Assembly: GCA_021234155.1 (NCBI GenBank) | Contig: JAJEKV010000019.1 | Location: 5,900,284-5,964,283 of the forward strand | Direction: 5' to 3' | Origin: Isoetes taiwanensis | Lineage: Eukaryota; Streptophyta; Lycopodiopsida; Isoetales; Isoetaceae | DNA: 64,000 nt | Shown here: in pieces, positions 49,301 to 61,888 of the stretch | Numbering within the stretch: position 1 is the first letter of the stretch | Layout of the letters: every line of letters begins with the position of its first letter | The notes under the pieces: model-generated | Told to the model about the DNA's origin: nothing | Databases searched by the model: none | Seen by the model: only the letters and a program-made list of their open reading frames with translations | Translations under genes and position numbers: made by a program

Positions 49301-52300
49301 GCTGGCCGCTCCACAACTTCCAACTCATGATTATTGTCTCATGGAATTTGGCGTGGCATCAAGGGTGTTCTCAAAGCGTGGGTCGAAAGTGTTAGCAAAG
49401 AATTAGGTCTATGAAGGCGGATGTCATCCTTCTTCAGGAGCATAGACTTCCAGACTTTGAGGCCAGGTCCATTGGCAGTTGGATTGGAGGTAACTACTCC
49501 TCCTTTAGTTGTGCGGCTGAAGGAACTAAAGGAGGCACTTGTATCTTATGGAAGGGACAAGTCCAAAAGTATCAATATGCGTGGAGGAAATGGTAGATGG
49601 CGGGTTGTAATTTTTTGAAACAAATAATTGTATGTGGGGGCTCATCAACATTTATGCCTCTAATATACCTGCAGAAAGGGCAGCTATGTGGAGAGAGATT
49701 GAGCTCTGGATAACTCATCAGGGTTTTGGAGTTGAAAATTGGATCCTTGGAGGGGATTTGAATATGACAGATGTATGGGATCAAAAAATTGGGCTGCACA
49801 GGAATTTGCTACAAGAGGAGGAAGTTACATGGAACTCACTTTTAAACAGCGTTGGCCTCTCCCTAATTCCTCCATCTAACGCTGAATTTTCCTGGTCTAA
49901 TAAACAGAAGGGACATGACAGAGTATACTGCTTACTAGACAGGTTCTACATGGCTAATAGGACAGCCTCCTTCATGGACAGATGTTATGTTGAAGGAGAG
50001 CTTGCATTCTCTCATTCAGACCATGTGCCACAAAAGTTAGTGTTGGAGAGCATCCCTACTAAAAGAAGAGGAGAGAATGTGCCTTTCAAGTTCAATACCT
50101 CCCTATTAGGGAAGGAGGCATTCTGCAGACCCTTTAGGACTTTCCTGGCTTCTCTAACTAATACGGAATGCCTACCTTCCATGAAGGCTTGGGTTAAAAA
50201 GATCAGTCTTATGAAGATGTGGATCAAAAAATGGGGCAAGGAGGAATGCTTGAAATTCAAGAAAGAAAAAAATGTCGGTACAACCTTCTAAGGGCAAATA
50301 AGCAGGACCTCATTACTTGATCCCCACAACAGAGACAAGCAATCCTTAGAGGAGGAACTGGAAACAAAAGCCAAAGCTATTGAGGAGGGGGAAGCTAGGG
50401 GGGCTGCGGTTCGTTCTAAAACAAAGTGGTATACAGAGTCAGATCATGAAAACTCTAAGTGCTTCTTTAGAATGGCAGGGGCCAGATTAGCAGAGAACAG
50501 TATTACTTCAATTAAAGATAACTGTCAAAATATACTTTCTGATCCCGGGGCTATCAAGGCGTTTGTTCGAGACAGCTTTCAGGCTCAATTCAAAGCAGAC
50601 AATCTCCCATCCTCTTATCAATCCCAAATCTCTCTTTGGTTGGCCCAGATTGATTGGGCACATAAGATTACTGCAGATGACAACCACACTCTGCTGCGTC
50701 AGCCGGGCGAAGAGGAGATATTTAAAGTACTATGCTCTCTGGCTTCTGGTAAGTCCCCCGGCCCTGATGGCTTCCCTCCTGAATTCTTTGTGGAGTTTTG
50801 GGACGCTCTTGGACCAGACTTTGTGGAGGCTGTTTGGGGGGCTTGGTCATCTTGCTCGTTACATCCAACTCTAGCGGCAGGATTCATCACCTTGGTCCCA
50901 AAAGTCTCTAGACCTCAATCACTTGGGGAGTGGCGTCCCATTGCACTAACCAATGTCTTATATAAGGTAATCATGAAAGGCATCGCCAACCGTCTTAAGC
51001 CTATCTTGAACAGGGTTATTGGAAGGGAGCAATCAGCTTTTCTGCCAGGAAGATATATATTGGACAATTACCTAGCGGCTAGAGAAGGTATGCATTGGTG
51101 CAGATCTACACGGCAAAACTGTGTACTTGTTAAGATGGATTTTAGAAAGGCCTACGATTCCCATAGGTGGGATGGCTCATGAGAAGTGATGAGTCACATG
51201 GGTTTCAATAAGCGCTTCATCGACATCTCAATGGGAATGAACAAATTAGCCTCTCATCTGTCTTTGGTCAATGGTGAACCTTCCGGTCTCTTTGACCTCG
51301 TGAAGGGTATCGTGCAGGGGCTGCCCGCTTGCCCCATACCTTTTTCTAATTATGGCCAACCTTCTCACAAGGATGGTTAATCTCAAAGTATTGGAAGGGG
51401 GCATCAACGGTCTAGTTTTACCGAATCAAGCCGAAAAACTCACAATCATGCAATATGCGGATGACACCTTCATGTTCCTCAGGTATGACGATGGTAGCTT
51501 CCATTCCTTTCGTGAGATATTGATTGCTTTTGAGGTTATATCGCATAGGCCTAAATGCCACCAAAAGTACCGTTTTATGGGCCTTAGAGGGAGATATTGA
51601 CCCTCGTGCTAATGGTTTGGGCTTCCCGCCGTGGGTCAGCAGGGGAAACAGCTTAAGCTACTTGGTTTGCCCCTTTCGGTCTCGATAATATGAAGGGTCT
51701 CCGGGCTCCTATTTTAGACAAACTTAGAAAAAGGTTGGGCTATGGTCCTCTAAAGGTTTATCTCAGAAAGGTGAAGAGTAGCAGCTTGCTAATGCCGCTC
51801 GCCCGGCTCTCACATATATTCCTCGCCGTCTTTGGTAGCCCGAAAAAGGAATATATAATCAAATACAAAAGTTATCATTAGAAAGTTCATTTGGGGGTAT
51901 GGCTAACGTTGTTTGGTCCGAAGCTATGCAGGGATAAAAGGGATGGAGGGATTGGATGTAAGGACCCTTTCACGCAGCTCAAGCAATCGGGCGGCTAGAT
52001 TTGTCTGGGCGAAGTTTTACAAGGGGATACATCTCCCCGCCTGCATTTGTTAAGCACTGGTTTGATTTGTGCAAGATTCAGGGTAAACCATCCCTTCCTA
52101 GGGAGGAACTAGGAGCCTTTTTTTGTAACTTTAAGGTGGCCTCTGGCACTTCCCCAGTCATGAGGCGTATTCTTCATGCTTGGAGGGAGGTGCAAACAGT
52201 ATGCTCCCCATGACTATACCCTCGAGAGGCCGGGAAAGTCAAGATATTTTGGAATACTCATGTATGGGAAGAGAATGGACGCCCCTTGGCATTAGTTCAT

Positions 52301-53373
52301 CCTCGCATCTTTAAGAAATGGCGAGACCGTGGGATCTTAAAATTGCAAATCTCGTGGGAAAAACGATAGCTGGATCTCTTGGATGGAATTTAGACTCAAA
52401 GTGCAAAGGGCAGGGGAGGGTGATAGAAAGATACTACGGAAAATTCTAGGTAATGTGAAGCTTCTCTCAGGGTCTACTGGTCCTGAGGAAAAGTGGTCCC
52501 GTGCAGGTAAGGAGACATACAATGTTGCTAGTATATATCGGGCCCCTCGGTGATGACTCCCCTCTAAAGCAGAGGGCTAGGCTTCAAGTGAGTGGATCGC
52601 TGGCTAAGCTCCTCTTGGCAAACTCCCCGAAAACCCTATGCTCTAGGAGAATACAATTTTTTAGATGGGAGGCCCTCCAAGGAGGTCTCAACACTAAAGT
52701 GAAGCCGGTCCATAGAGGAATTGTGTGTCTTGATTTATGTCCTCTTGGGTGCCAAAGCTAGCGAATCTCTTTCACATCTCTTCTTCCTCGCCCAAGAATT
52801 ATTGAGTTCGTATTGGGTATGCCCTGTTGTAAGACCGCATATGCATCAACTTGATGGCCAATGTTGTTATGGTCTCGCATGACAGAGATCAGATTGAAGC
52901 CTCCCTGGTTAGTTTGGCTCTCTGGACCATATGGAGACATCGGTGCGATGTCACTTTGGGGGGGCAATCTATCTCTATTGAGAAACTCAAAAGTCTTTTT
53001 AATAAGGAAGTTGCTTTAATGGCATTGTCCCACCATAGGAAGATGGGGATGAGCTATAATAAGGGATTGGACAGAATTGGTAAGATTGAAGGATTTTATA
53101 ATTACTTCAAGTGCCATTGGATGAGCTCTGAGGACCTAGATCTTCATGATAGGTCTAATGGTGGATCAATCTCAGTTTAGTGGAGAAAGCAATCTGAGTA
53201 ACTGACCAGATAGGGTCTCTCTACCATTATGTTGTTGTGGAATAGGACTTCCCTTAGTACGCACATCATGATGCATAGAGAACCCATATAATAGCCCTAA
53301 TGCTTCCTATTTGTCCCATTGGGGACTCTTTGTATCTTTACTATTTTTATTAATAACAATAAACACACTCTTA

Positions 53374-53405
<32 letters not shown>

Positions 53406-53534
53406 GCTCTGACTGACTCTAATATTTTGTTTTGTTTTGCCAGGGCGCAAGTTTTGCCATTGATGCATCCATTTCTTTGCTTCGTAATGTGTGTTACCTT
53501 ATTGATTTGTACGAGTATGTTCATACCAATGTAA
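46308..53534 (+). CDS. Secreted proline-rich protein, copy 2, with LINE in its intron
   Basis: Exon 1 is 46308-46885 and exon 2 53444-53534, giving about 222 residues once the 6558-nt intron is removed. Signal peptide, NTT/NTS glycosylation sites, SDDRCSMA, SPPPP linker and hydrophobic C-terminus (VTLLICTSMFIPM) are as in copy 1. Copy 2 has an extra segment after residue 35 (DSTTTFPQIK). Splice phase (2 nt of an Arg codon on exon 1) and both splice signals match copy 1. The intron contains a 6.5-kb LINE in sense orientation. If splicing fails, the protein ends at 46922 with a short non-hydrophobic tail and would lose the putative anchor. A second, identical copy of exon 2 follows at 55242-55332. 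The function is unknown. Confidence 0.7.
47259..49005 (+). pseudogene. LINE ORF1 (DUF4283-type)
   Basis: An N-terminal Lys/Ser-rich part (47259-47732) is followed after a frame break by 47828-48124 and then the main open frame 48112-49005. The last contains LGNNFFLIMFDSEAVVDRL, PFAGGFILYQFYTPGF and IPCWFEIEYLPPDLL, matching the DUF4283-like RNA-binding region of plant L1 ORF1, with a Pro/Thr-rich tail. The break near 48100-48120 is in a run of G (cggggggctt), so a one-base error could explain it. ORF1 proteins coat element RNA. I see no zinc knuckle after the domain. Confidence 0.75.
49328..52760 (+). pseudogene. LINE ORF2: endonuclease, reverse transcriptase, zf-RVT
   Basis: The apurinic-type endonuclease begins MIIVSWNL (49328), with LLQEHRL (about 49432), GGDLNMTDVWD (about 49753) and SDHVP (about 50015) as its metal and catalytic motifs. 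Reverse transcriptase shows SGKSPGPDGFPPEFF (about 50745-50790), RPIALTNVLYKVIMKGIANR, SAFLPGR, VKMDFRKAYDS and, after a break, QYADDTFMFL with the catalytic YADD at about 51453-51464. The zf-RVT end lies at 52245-52760 (ETYNVASIYR, RRIQFFRWEALQGGLNTK). Stops or indels occur near 49350, 49595, 50291, 51180 and 51600. The enzyme would nick DNA and copy LINE RNA at the nick; it is broken here. Confidence 0.85.
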
Positions 53535-53978
53535 TAGTTGGTAGTTTAACGTAGTTATACCTAGTAGTATGTGCATTTCCCACATCGTATAATATAATGG
53601 GTACAGAAAGCAAATCCAATTGTATTGATTCAAGGAATGAATTTTATTTTTTGGTGCTTGGTATGTCATAACATGAACTTGCTAATACAATTCTCATGTT
53701 AAAAACATTATGCAAGGTCCGATAGTATTAGGACTGTTGGTCTTCATAAGTCAACATCAACATGCCATAAATGTCTAGCCTTCAAAAGAGGAGATTTCTT
53801 TTCCTTAGATGTTACAACTAACCTCTGGTATTTAAATTCGTTTACAAATGCATGTCATGGGGAATGCAACAATTAAATATCAATGAATGATGGGCCATAT
53901 CCCTATCGTAGTTGTACTAGGTATACATGGCCAAGATATTTGAACATGGAACAAATCAATGGTGAGCCAGCCCAATGC

Positions 53979-54033
53979 GCTATGCTATGCTATGCTATGC
54001 TATGCTATGCTATGCTATGCTATGCTATGCTAT

Positions 54034-54066
<33 letters not shown>
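53979..54066. repeat. (TATGC)n(TATC)n microsatellite, unit 1
   Basis: About twelve TATGC units are followed by about seven TATC units, ending at the duplication junction. Confidence 0.95.
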
Positions 54067-55241
54067 TTTGGAATACTCATGTATGGGAAGAGAATGGACG
54101 TCCCTTGGCATTAGTTCATCCTCGCATCTTTAAGAAATGGCGAGACCGTGGGATCTTAAAATTGCAGCATCTGTGGGAAAACGATAGCTGGATCTCTTGG
54201 ATGGAATTTAGACTCAAAGTGCAAAGGGCAGGGGAGGGTGATAGAAAGATACTACGGAAAATTCTAGGTAATGTGAAGCTTCTCTCAGGGTCTACTGGTC
54301 CTGAGGAAAAGTGGTCCTGTGCAGGTAAGGAGACATACAATGTTGCTAGTATATATCGGGCCCTCAGTGATGACTCCCCTCTTAAAGCAGAGGCTAGGCT
54401 TCAAGTGAGTGGATCAGTGGCTAAGCTCCTCTTGGCAAACTCCTGGAAAACCCTATGCTCTAGGAGAATACAATTTTTTAGATGGGAGGCCCTCCAAGGA
54501 GGTCTCAACACTAAAGTGAAGTCGGGTCCATAGAGGAATTGTGTCTTCGATTTATGTCCTCTTGGGTGCCAAAGCTAGCTTATCTCTTTCACATCTCTTC
54601 TTCTCATCCAAGAATTATTGAGTTCGGTATTGGGTATGCCCCCGTTGTAAGACCGCATATGCATCAACTTGATGGCCGAATGTTGTTATGGTCTCGCATT
54701 GAGATCGATTGAAGCCTCCCGGTTAGTTTGGCTCTCGGACCATATGGAGACATCGGTGCGATGTCACTTTGGGGGCAATCTATCTCTATTGAGAAACTCA
54801 AAAGTCTTTTTAATAAGGAAGTTGCTTTAATGGCATTGTCCCACCATAGGAAGATGGGGATGAGCTATAATAAGGGATTGGACGTAATTGGTAAGATTGA
54901 AGGATTTTATAATTACTTCAAGTGCCATTGGATGAGCTCGAGGACCTAGATCTTCATGATAGGTCTAATGGTGGATCAATCTCGGTTTAGTGGAGAAAGC
55001 AACTGAGTAACTCCGATTTATAGGGTCTCTACCATTATGTTGTTGTGGAATAGGACTTCCCTTAGTACGCACATCATGATGCATAGAGAACCCATAATAG
55101 CCCTAATGCTTCCTATTTGTCCCATTGGGGACTCTTTGTATCTTTACTATTTTTATTAATAACAATAAACACACTCTTACCCTCAAAAAAAAAAAAAAAA
55201 AATGCTCTGACTGACTCTAATATTTTGTTTTGTTTTGCCAG

Positions 55242-55332
55242 GGCGCAAGTTTTGCCATTGATGCATCCATTTCTTTGCTTCGTAATGTGTGTTACCTTAT
55301 TGATTTGTACGAGTATGTTCATACCAATGTAA
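55242..55332 (+). other. Second copy of exon 2 of the secreted-protein gene
   Basis: Identical over its 91 bases to 53444-53534, with its own acceptor (tgttttgccag at 55231-55241) and stop codon. Exon 1 of copy 2 could in principle splice to either copy. Without splicing it is an orphan exon. Confidence 0.85.
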
Positions 55333-55774
55333 TAGTTGGTAGTTTAACGTAGTTATACCTAGTAGTATGTGCATTTCCCACATCGTATAATATAATGGGT
55401 ACAGAAAGCAAATCCAATTGTATTGATTCAAGGAATGAATTTTATTTTTTGGTGCTTGGTATGTCATAACATGAACTTGCTAATACAATTCTCATGTTAA
55501 AAACATTATGCAAGGTCCGATAGTATTAGGACTGTTGGTCTTCATAAGTCAACATCAACATGCCATAAATGTCTAGCCTTCAAAAGAGGAGATTTCTTTT
55601 CCTTAGATGTTACAACTAACCTCTGGTATTTAAATTCGTTTACAAATGCATGTCATGGGGAATGCAACAATTAAATATCAATGAATGATGGGCCATATCC
55701 CTATCGTAGTTGTACTAGGTATACATGGCCAAGATATTTGAACATGGAACAAATCAATGGTGAGCCAGCCCAAT

Positions 55775-56026
<252 letters not shown>

Positions 56027-56889
56027 AAGAACATACTAACGCAAATCATGACTCTTATTTTAGTAATTTCGTGTTTGTGTTAAAGTGCGTTGTTGTTTGA
56101 TGCACTTATGAAAGCGTGTTGAGGTTGACTAATGTACTTATATATGCTCTTAATTATTATTCGAATGCATATATCAAACTCAATATCGAGGCAGAAGATG
56201 CAACTTCGAAGATCAAAACTTAGATAAGGAGAGATATTTGGATGATGTTCATTCCCGCAAGGGTGTCCTCGCTTCCTGTACTTGGTGTTTGGGGTTGGGT
56301 CGACTGCTGCAAGATGGGTTTAGGGGGCTGATTCGGTTATCCTATAGAGAGGATTTGGGGTATCATGTCACATGGGCAAATGGTCTATCTCATGCAAATC
56401 AAGCATCTACCTCAAGAAACACTCGAAAAACACATCTAGATAAGAAACAACAGAGACATCATAATTAGAAATGAAAAATAGAGGCAAAGAACATAAATGA
56501 ATAAATGTCTCAATGATACATCAGGACAGATATTACAATCCGATATACTGTCTACTAAAGAACAACAAATCTAAAAATAGAGAGGAGAGGACTTGGAAGA
56601 TGTACATGTTGTTAGAGAGAGTCTTCTATCAGGGGATTACTGCATTTGACTATATAGATTTTGACTTCTTTGTTGTGCACTTTATGTATCTAGTATTTTG
56701 AGGCATAACAATGGACATTGGGGATGCATGTACTGCTACAGAACTCTGAACGACAGACATGGAAGAACGATAAGAATAAGTTGATCTAGGAGTTATTAAG
56801 AGCTTTTCCCTCTTTCAGCATGAGCGCCTTCAACATAATCGCAGTTTTACTCATAACTTGAGCTTTGAATTTTAGACTTGTCGAATTTT
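56027..56889. other. Spacer, no gene recognised
   Basis: AT-rich. The small frames at 56238-56468 and 56513-56701 carry no family motif. Confidence 0.45.
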
Positions 56890-56931
56890 TAGAATCCACA
56901 TGTTGTTTTCAAGTGTCTTTTTAGCAAAGAA

Positions 56932-57520
56932 TGTTAAAATTCAAATGTTGGTCATCACATCTTTTAATGGTTGCACACATCCATGATTGAAGGAGAGCTA
57001 CACGACTACTTACTTATTTGCTCATATGATGTTTATATTGACACTAAGGAGCAATGTTTAATATGTGAATATTTTCTTAAGGTTGAACCTAAGGTCAGTG
57101 GTTCAACAATAACTATTATTTTATAGTTATCCCATGAAACAAGGCTACCGAAATGGAGCCATTCCTTATTTGAATACGTCCAGCTCAGGGTCGGCCGTTT
57201 CCTCAGGCAAGACCGTCGAATCTCCTTGTACATATTGATACGGGGATTGAATAAATAAAATGAGCATTTTTGGATGATCATTCGATTGGTTTATGTGCTA
57301 ATCCGATCAAGTTTATGCAAATTGAATTTGAGTCAAAGTGCTACAGTATATCGGTCAATGATTAATGCTACAGTGCTTCATAAGATTATATTCAATGGTT
57401 GAATAAGTTATTTATCATTGTCTTATAATTTGGTTTATCTCATGAAGTAGTTGAAGTGTGACTTGTGGATCGTGATTGAATTAACATCTAAAGGGTGTTA
57501 GCTTTGATATAATTTCATCA
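56932..57520 (+). repeat. 5' LTR of the copia element
   Basis: 589 bp, TG...CA ends. Lacks the 15-base segment present in the other LTR after ctacacga. Confidence 0.95.
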
Positions 57521-57522
57521 TT

Positions 57523-57534
57523 TGGTATCAGAGC
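57523..57534 (+). promoter_or_regulatory. Primer-binding site of the copia element
   Basis: TGGTATCAGAGC, two bases after the LTR, complementary to initiator methionine tRNA. Confidence 0.92.
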
Positions 57535-57563
57535 AGGTTGTGCTTGATAAATCTTTTATTAAG

Positions 57564-60500
57564 ATGTCAAGCAGGTTTGGAGCTACATTGTTGAGCAGTG
57601 TAGATGTATTCAAGGGTGGAGCTGGCTTTCAAGTTTGGAAAGACTCCATCAAGCATATTCTTGAAGTTGAGGACCTGTGGGATCTTGTAGATCCAGAGGG
57701 AGTTGAAGCAGCAGTGGAAAACAACTCAACTATAAGGTCTGTGTCTGAAAGTTCAGTTAATGCTAATGCTGAAAATACAGGAGAAGGAGAAGGAACAACC
57801 ATCATTCAAAGAACTGTGACTGGAAGATCAGTGTATGCCAAAGTCAAAGAAGCCCAAGGGATTATCTCCTGCAAGGTAAGTCCTACTATCAGACTAAAAC
57901 TAAGGGATAAAACTCCTAGGCAGCAGTACTTGTTAAAACAATATGAACAAAAAAGCTCATCCCAGATAGACCTCTTGGAAAATGAACTAAGAGGACTGAA
58001 GCTAAATATAGATGGTGATGTATCAGAATTCTTCAATAATTTCGATAATATTATTGCTGATTTGTCTGGGGCTGGAGTACAAGTTTCAGAAGTAAGTCAA
58101 GTTCTATAAATCTCTAGAGCAATCAGGGATAATGATCAGCTAGCTCTCTTTGTTAGAAATATGACCAAAACTAGGGAGGAAGCAGAAAGGGTCCTCAAAA
58201 CAGAATATGAGCAGAGGAAAATGACCAGGGAAGGAGAAGAAACTTCTGAAATTTTGTTCACAGGGAAAAAGAACAATGGGACTTGCTATTATTGCCATGA
58301 AACAGGGCACTACAAAAATGAGTGTCCAAAGCTTGTTAAAAAGGAAATTAATTGTTATAACTGTGGTGGAAAGGGACACATTGCCTCTAAATGTTCATCT
58401 CCCAAAGATAGAGGAAAAACTAAAGAAACTAGAGGAGGGAGATCATTTGCAACTAGAGGACGAGGTGGTAGAAGGCCTGCTGGTGTACACATTGCAAAAG
58501 CAACAGAGGAAGAATCTAAGCATGAAACAGATGATGAAAATGAGGTAAGGAAATTGTTGATTCATTCAAATGAGAATGCTGGAGCTAACAAAATCTCAAA
58601 AATTGTTGTAGTTGATAGTGGAGCTGAAAGATCAGTAGTTCAAACTACTGATCTACTTAAGGAGGTCAACTCAGCCAGATTGAACAAAATTCAAGTAGGA
58701 AATGGAGAGGTGCAGCATGCTGAAGGAATGGGACTTTTGCAATTATTAGACTTGGAAGGAAATATTGTGGACATAGAAAATGTTCTATGTGTTCCCACAA
58801 TTATTAAAAATCTGATATCAGTTAGTCAGCTTGTGGATTTAGGGTATAACATAAACTTTGATTCTGAAGGATGTAAGATTTTTCTTGATAATCAATTGAA
58901 GTTTTATGCAAAAAGGGTTGGTAATTTGTTCCAAATGGAAAATGCTGTTGTGAATAGCATAAATCTCATAAATTGTCAGAAGCAGAATTATGGCACAATA
59001 GGCTGGCCCATACTCACTGCAATAATCTGAAATACTTGGCAAAGAATGGTTGGATAACATGCAAAGAGATTAAACCTGAAGGTTTCATTTGTGAAGGATG
59101 TAGACTTGGTAAAACAAATAGATTACCATTTGGCAAATCAAAAAGCAGAGCCAAGAATGTCCTTGAACTCGTGCACACTGATATATGTGGGCCATTGAAT
59201 GTTAAAAGCAGAACCAACAAAAGATACTTTATAAACTTCATAGATGACTATAGTAGAGTATGTAAGACATATTGTTTGGAGAGGAAATCACAAGCTTTAC
59301 AAGCACTCAAACAGTATGTGGCTGAAATGGAAAGGCAAACTGGCTAGAAACTTAAATGCATTAGGTCAGATCGAGGAGGAGAATACTTGTCATCCAAGTT
59401 CAAGTTATTTTGCATAGCAAATGGTATTAAAAGACAAATGACATGTAGATATAGTCCTCAGCAAAATGGAGTGGCAGAAAGGAAAAATAGGACTCTACTT
59501 GATGCAGTTAGATCTATGATCAAACATAGTGGCCTGCCAAATTATCTATGGGAAGAAACCTTGAGAACTGCAGTACTCATTCAAAACAAACTTCCTAATG
59601 CAGCATTGAAAGGAAATATACCAGAGTTAGTGTGGCACTCAAGCAAAGAAATAAACTATGATATGTTTAGAACATATGGATGTTTACCATATGCACATGT
59701 TCCTTCAGAAATCAGGAAAAAATTGGATAACAAGGCTGAGATAGGGTATTTAGTTGGCTATGATGGAGAAGCAAAGGGGTACAGATTATTCAACCCTGCC
59801 ACAAAGCAAATCATAATTAGCAGGGATGTATACTTTGATGAAAATGTTTTATACAAAGACAGAGTAAAGGGGAAAAGCTACTGCATAGACAGTGAGAAGA
59901 CTAAAGAAAATGATGAAATAAACAATGAATGCAAGGACAACAAATTAGATACTGACTCAGACAGTGACAGATCAACTGAAGATGAGTCAGATACATCAAT
60001 GGATGAGAATGATGAAAATGATGCTGAAAATACCAATGACCATAAAGAGCAAACTCAAATGCAAGCTGATGTTGGCAGGAAAAGGAAAACTCAAATTGAG
60101 AAATTGCTGGAAGATACAAAAATAAACATAGATGACTATGGGAGAACAGAGACAGGAAGAAGCAAAAGAATTCAGGATCCAAATCTTGATTATGATCAAG
60201 TGCTCAATATCATTGAAGATGTAGACATACCCAAGTCATTTGAAGAGGCTATGAGGTCTGCAGATAAAAATAAATGGGCTGAGGCTATGAATGAGGAATT
60301 GAGGTCATTTAAGGATACGCATACATATGATTTAGTAGAATACAGTGATGGCATGAGCATAATAGGCAGCAAATGGTTGTTTAAGATAAAACAAACTGCA
60401 AATGGAGGACATAAATACAAAGCAAGACTTGTGGCCCAAGGATTCACACAAAAAAGAGGAAAAGACTATGATGAAACATACTCACCCATTGTTAAACTAA

Positions 60501-61814
60501 CAAGTCTAAGACTATTGTTGAGTTTAGAAAATGCTATGGATTTAGAATTACATCATATGGATGTAAAAACAGCTTTTTTGAATGCAAAGTTAGAAGAGAC
60601 CATCCACTTGAAACAGCCTACAGGGTTTGAAGAAGGCAAAAATAAAGTATGGAAGTTAAATAGGGCAGTATATGGACTCAAACAGGCACCTCGTGAATGG
60701 TACAACTGCATAGATAACTTCCTCAGAGAACAAGGGTTTGAAAAATTAAAGAATGATGGAAATCTATATAGATATAGGCTCAGGGATAATTTTTGCATCA
60801 TTGCTCTTTATGTGGACGACTGCATAATGGCAGCAAATAGTCTTGAATGTTTGAATCACTGCAAAGGCATTCTTAAGAACAGATTTTGCATGACAGACTT
60901 GGGAGAACTTAAACAATTCTTAGGGATAGAAGTGTCAAGAGATCGAGAAACAAAAGTTCTCAAACTAAAAAGGCGAGCGCATGTTGAAAACATGCTAAGA
61001 AGGTTTAACCTTGAGCAGGCTCACATTGCAAAGACACCAATTGTACCAGGCCACAGACTCACAGAAGAGGCTAAATTATCAGAAGAAGAAATCAAAGAGA
61101 TGGAGGAAATACCCTGTCAAGCTTTAGTAGGGTGCCTTTTGTATTTGTCTAACAATACTAGGCCGGATATAACCTATGCATTCAATGTACTTAGCAGGAG
61201 ATCTCACAATCCTAGCAGGCTTCATTGGATAACAGGTAAAAGAATTCTCAGGTATTTAAAGGGAACAAATGATTTTGGAATAACATACGGCTCAAATGAC
61301 ACTTGTTTGCAAGCATATAGTGATGCAGACTGGGGGGGACCTAGGTTGCAGAAAATCCACCTCTGGTTATGTCATAATGCTTGGAGGAGGAGCTATTGCT
61401 TGGAGAACAAAGAAACAAAGTGCAATTGCCATGTCCTCTGCAGAAGCAGAATATGCTGCTGCTTCTCTGGTATCTAAAGAAATAGCATGGCTAAGAAGAT
61501 TGCTAAATGAGCTAGACTGTGAGCAAAAGGAGCCAACACCAATATGGACAGATAGCCAAAGTTGCATGGCTATAGTAAAAAATCCAGTAGATCATGAACG
61601 AACAAAGCATATTGAATTGAATATGCACTTTATCAGAGATCTAGCTGGAAAAGGTTACATTAAGATGTGGTATGTGCATACCTCAAAACAATTAGCAGAT
61701 GTGTTCACTAAGGCATTGACTGAAATCAAGTTTGTACAGTTCAGAAATAACATGAATGTTACAGACTTATTACATCAGCAAAGAGTAAGCAGTGAAGGAA
61801 AAATATGTGACTGA
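57564..61814 (+). pseudogene. gag-pol: copia gag-pol polyprotein, four breaks
   Basis: Start ATG 57564 (MSSRFGATLLSSVDVF). Gag carries two zinc knuckles, CYYCHETGHYKNEC and CYNCGGKGHIASKC (58284-58394). The protease active site is VVDSGAE (about 58608). Integrase has LWHNRLAH...CEGC for zinc and HTDICG, FIDDYSR and QNGVAERKNRTLLD for the DDE triad (58985-59500). Reverse transcriptase runs about 60220-60960 with KARLVAQGFTQ, DVKTAFLNA, YGLKQAPREWY and the catalytic YVDD (60811). RNase H runs to 61814 with MSSAEAEYAA and ADVFTKAL. Breaks: TAA at 58107-58109 in gag, a frame change near 58980 before integrase, TAG at 59345-59347, and one extra G in the seven-G run at 61331-61337. Otherwise the reading is long and clean, so the insertion is recent or some breaks are sequencing errors. 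Confidence 0.93.
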
Positions 61815-61875
61815 AAGTTAAGTCTCTGCAGCTCAAAGTGGATCAGTGAAGATAAATACAGGAATGAAAAAATGT

Positions 61876-61888
61876 GATGGAGGAGGAG
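61876..61888 (+). promoter_or_regulatory. Polypurine tract of the copia element
   Basis: gatggaggaggag immediately before the 3' LTR, primer for plus-strand synthesis. Confidence 0.8.

Larger units (their letters stand above)
46937..53404 (+). mobile_element. L1-type LINE, near full length, 6.5 kb
   Basis: The element starts at ggggaaaagatgag and ends in 26 A residues (53379-53404). The 15-bp target duplication aaaatgctctgactg is at 46922-46936 and again at the tail (53401-53415, overlapping the poly-A). The AAAA-leading target fits the L1 endonuclease preference. A GC-rich 5' region is followed by ORF1, then ORF2 with endonuclease, reverse transcriptase and zf-RVT parts. Copy 1 of the host gene shows the intron without it. 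ORFs are interrupted, so it is not obviously active. Confidence 0.93.
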
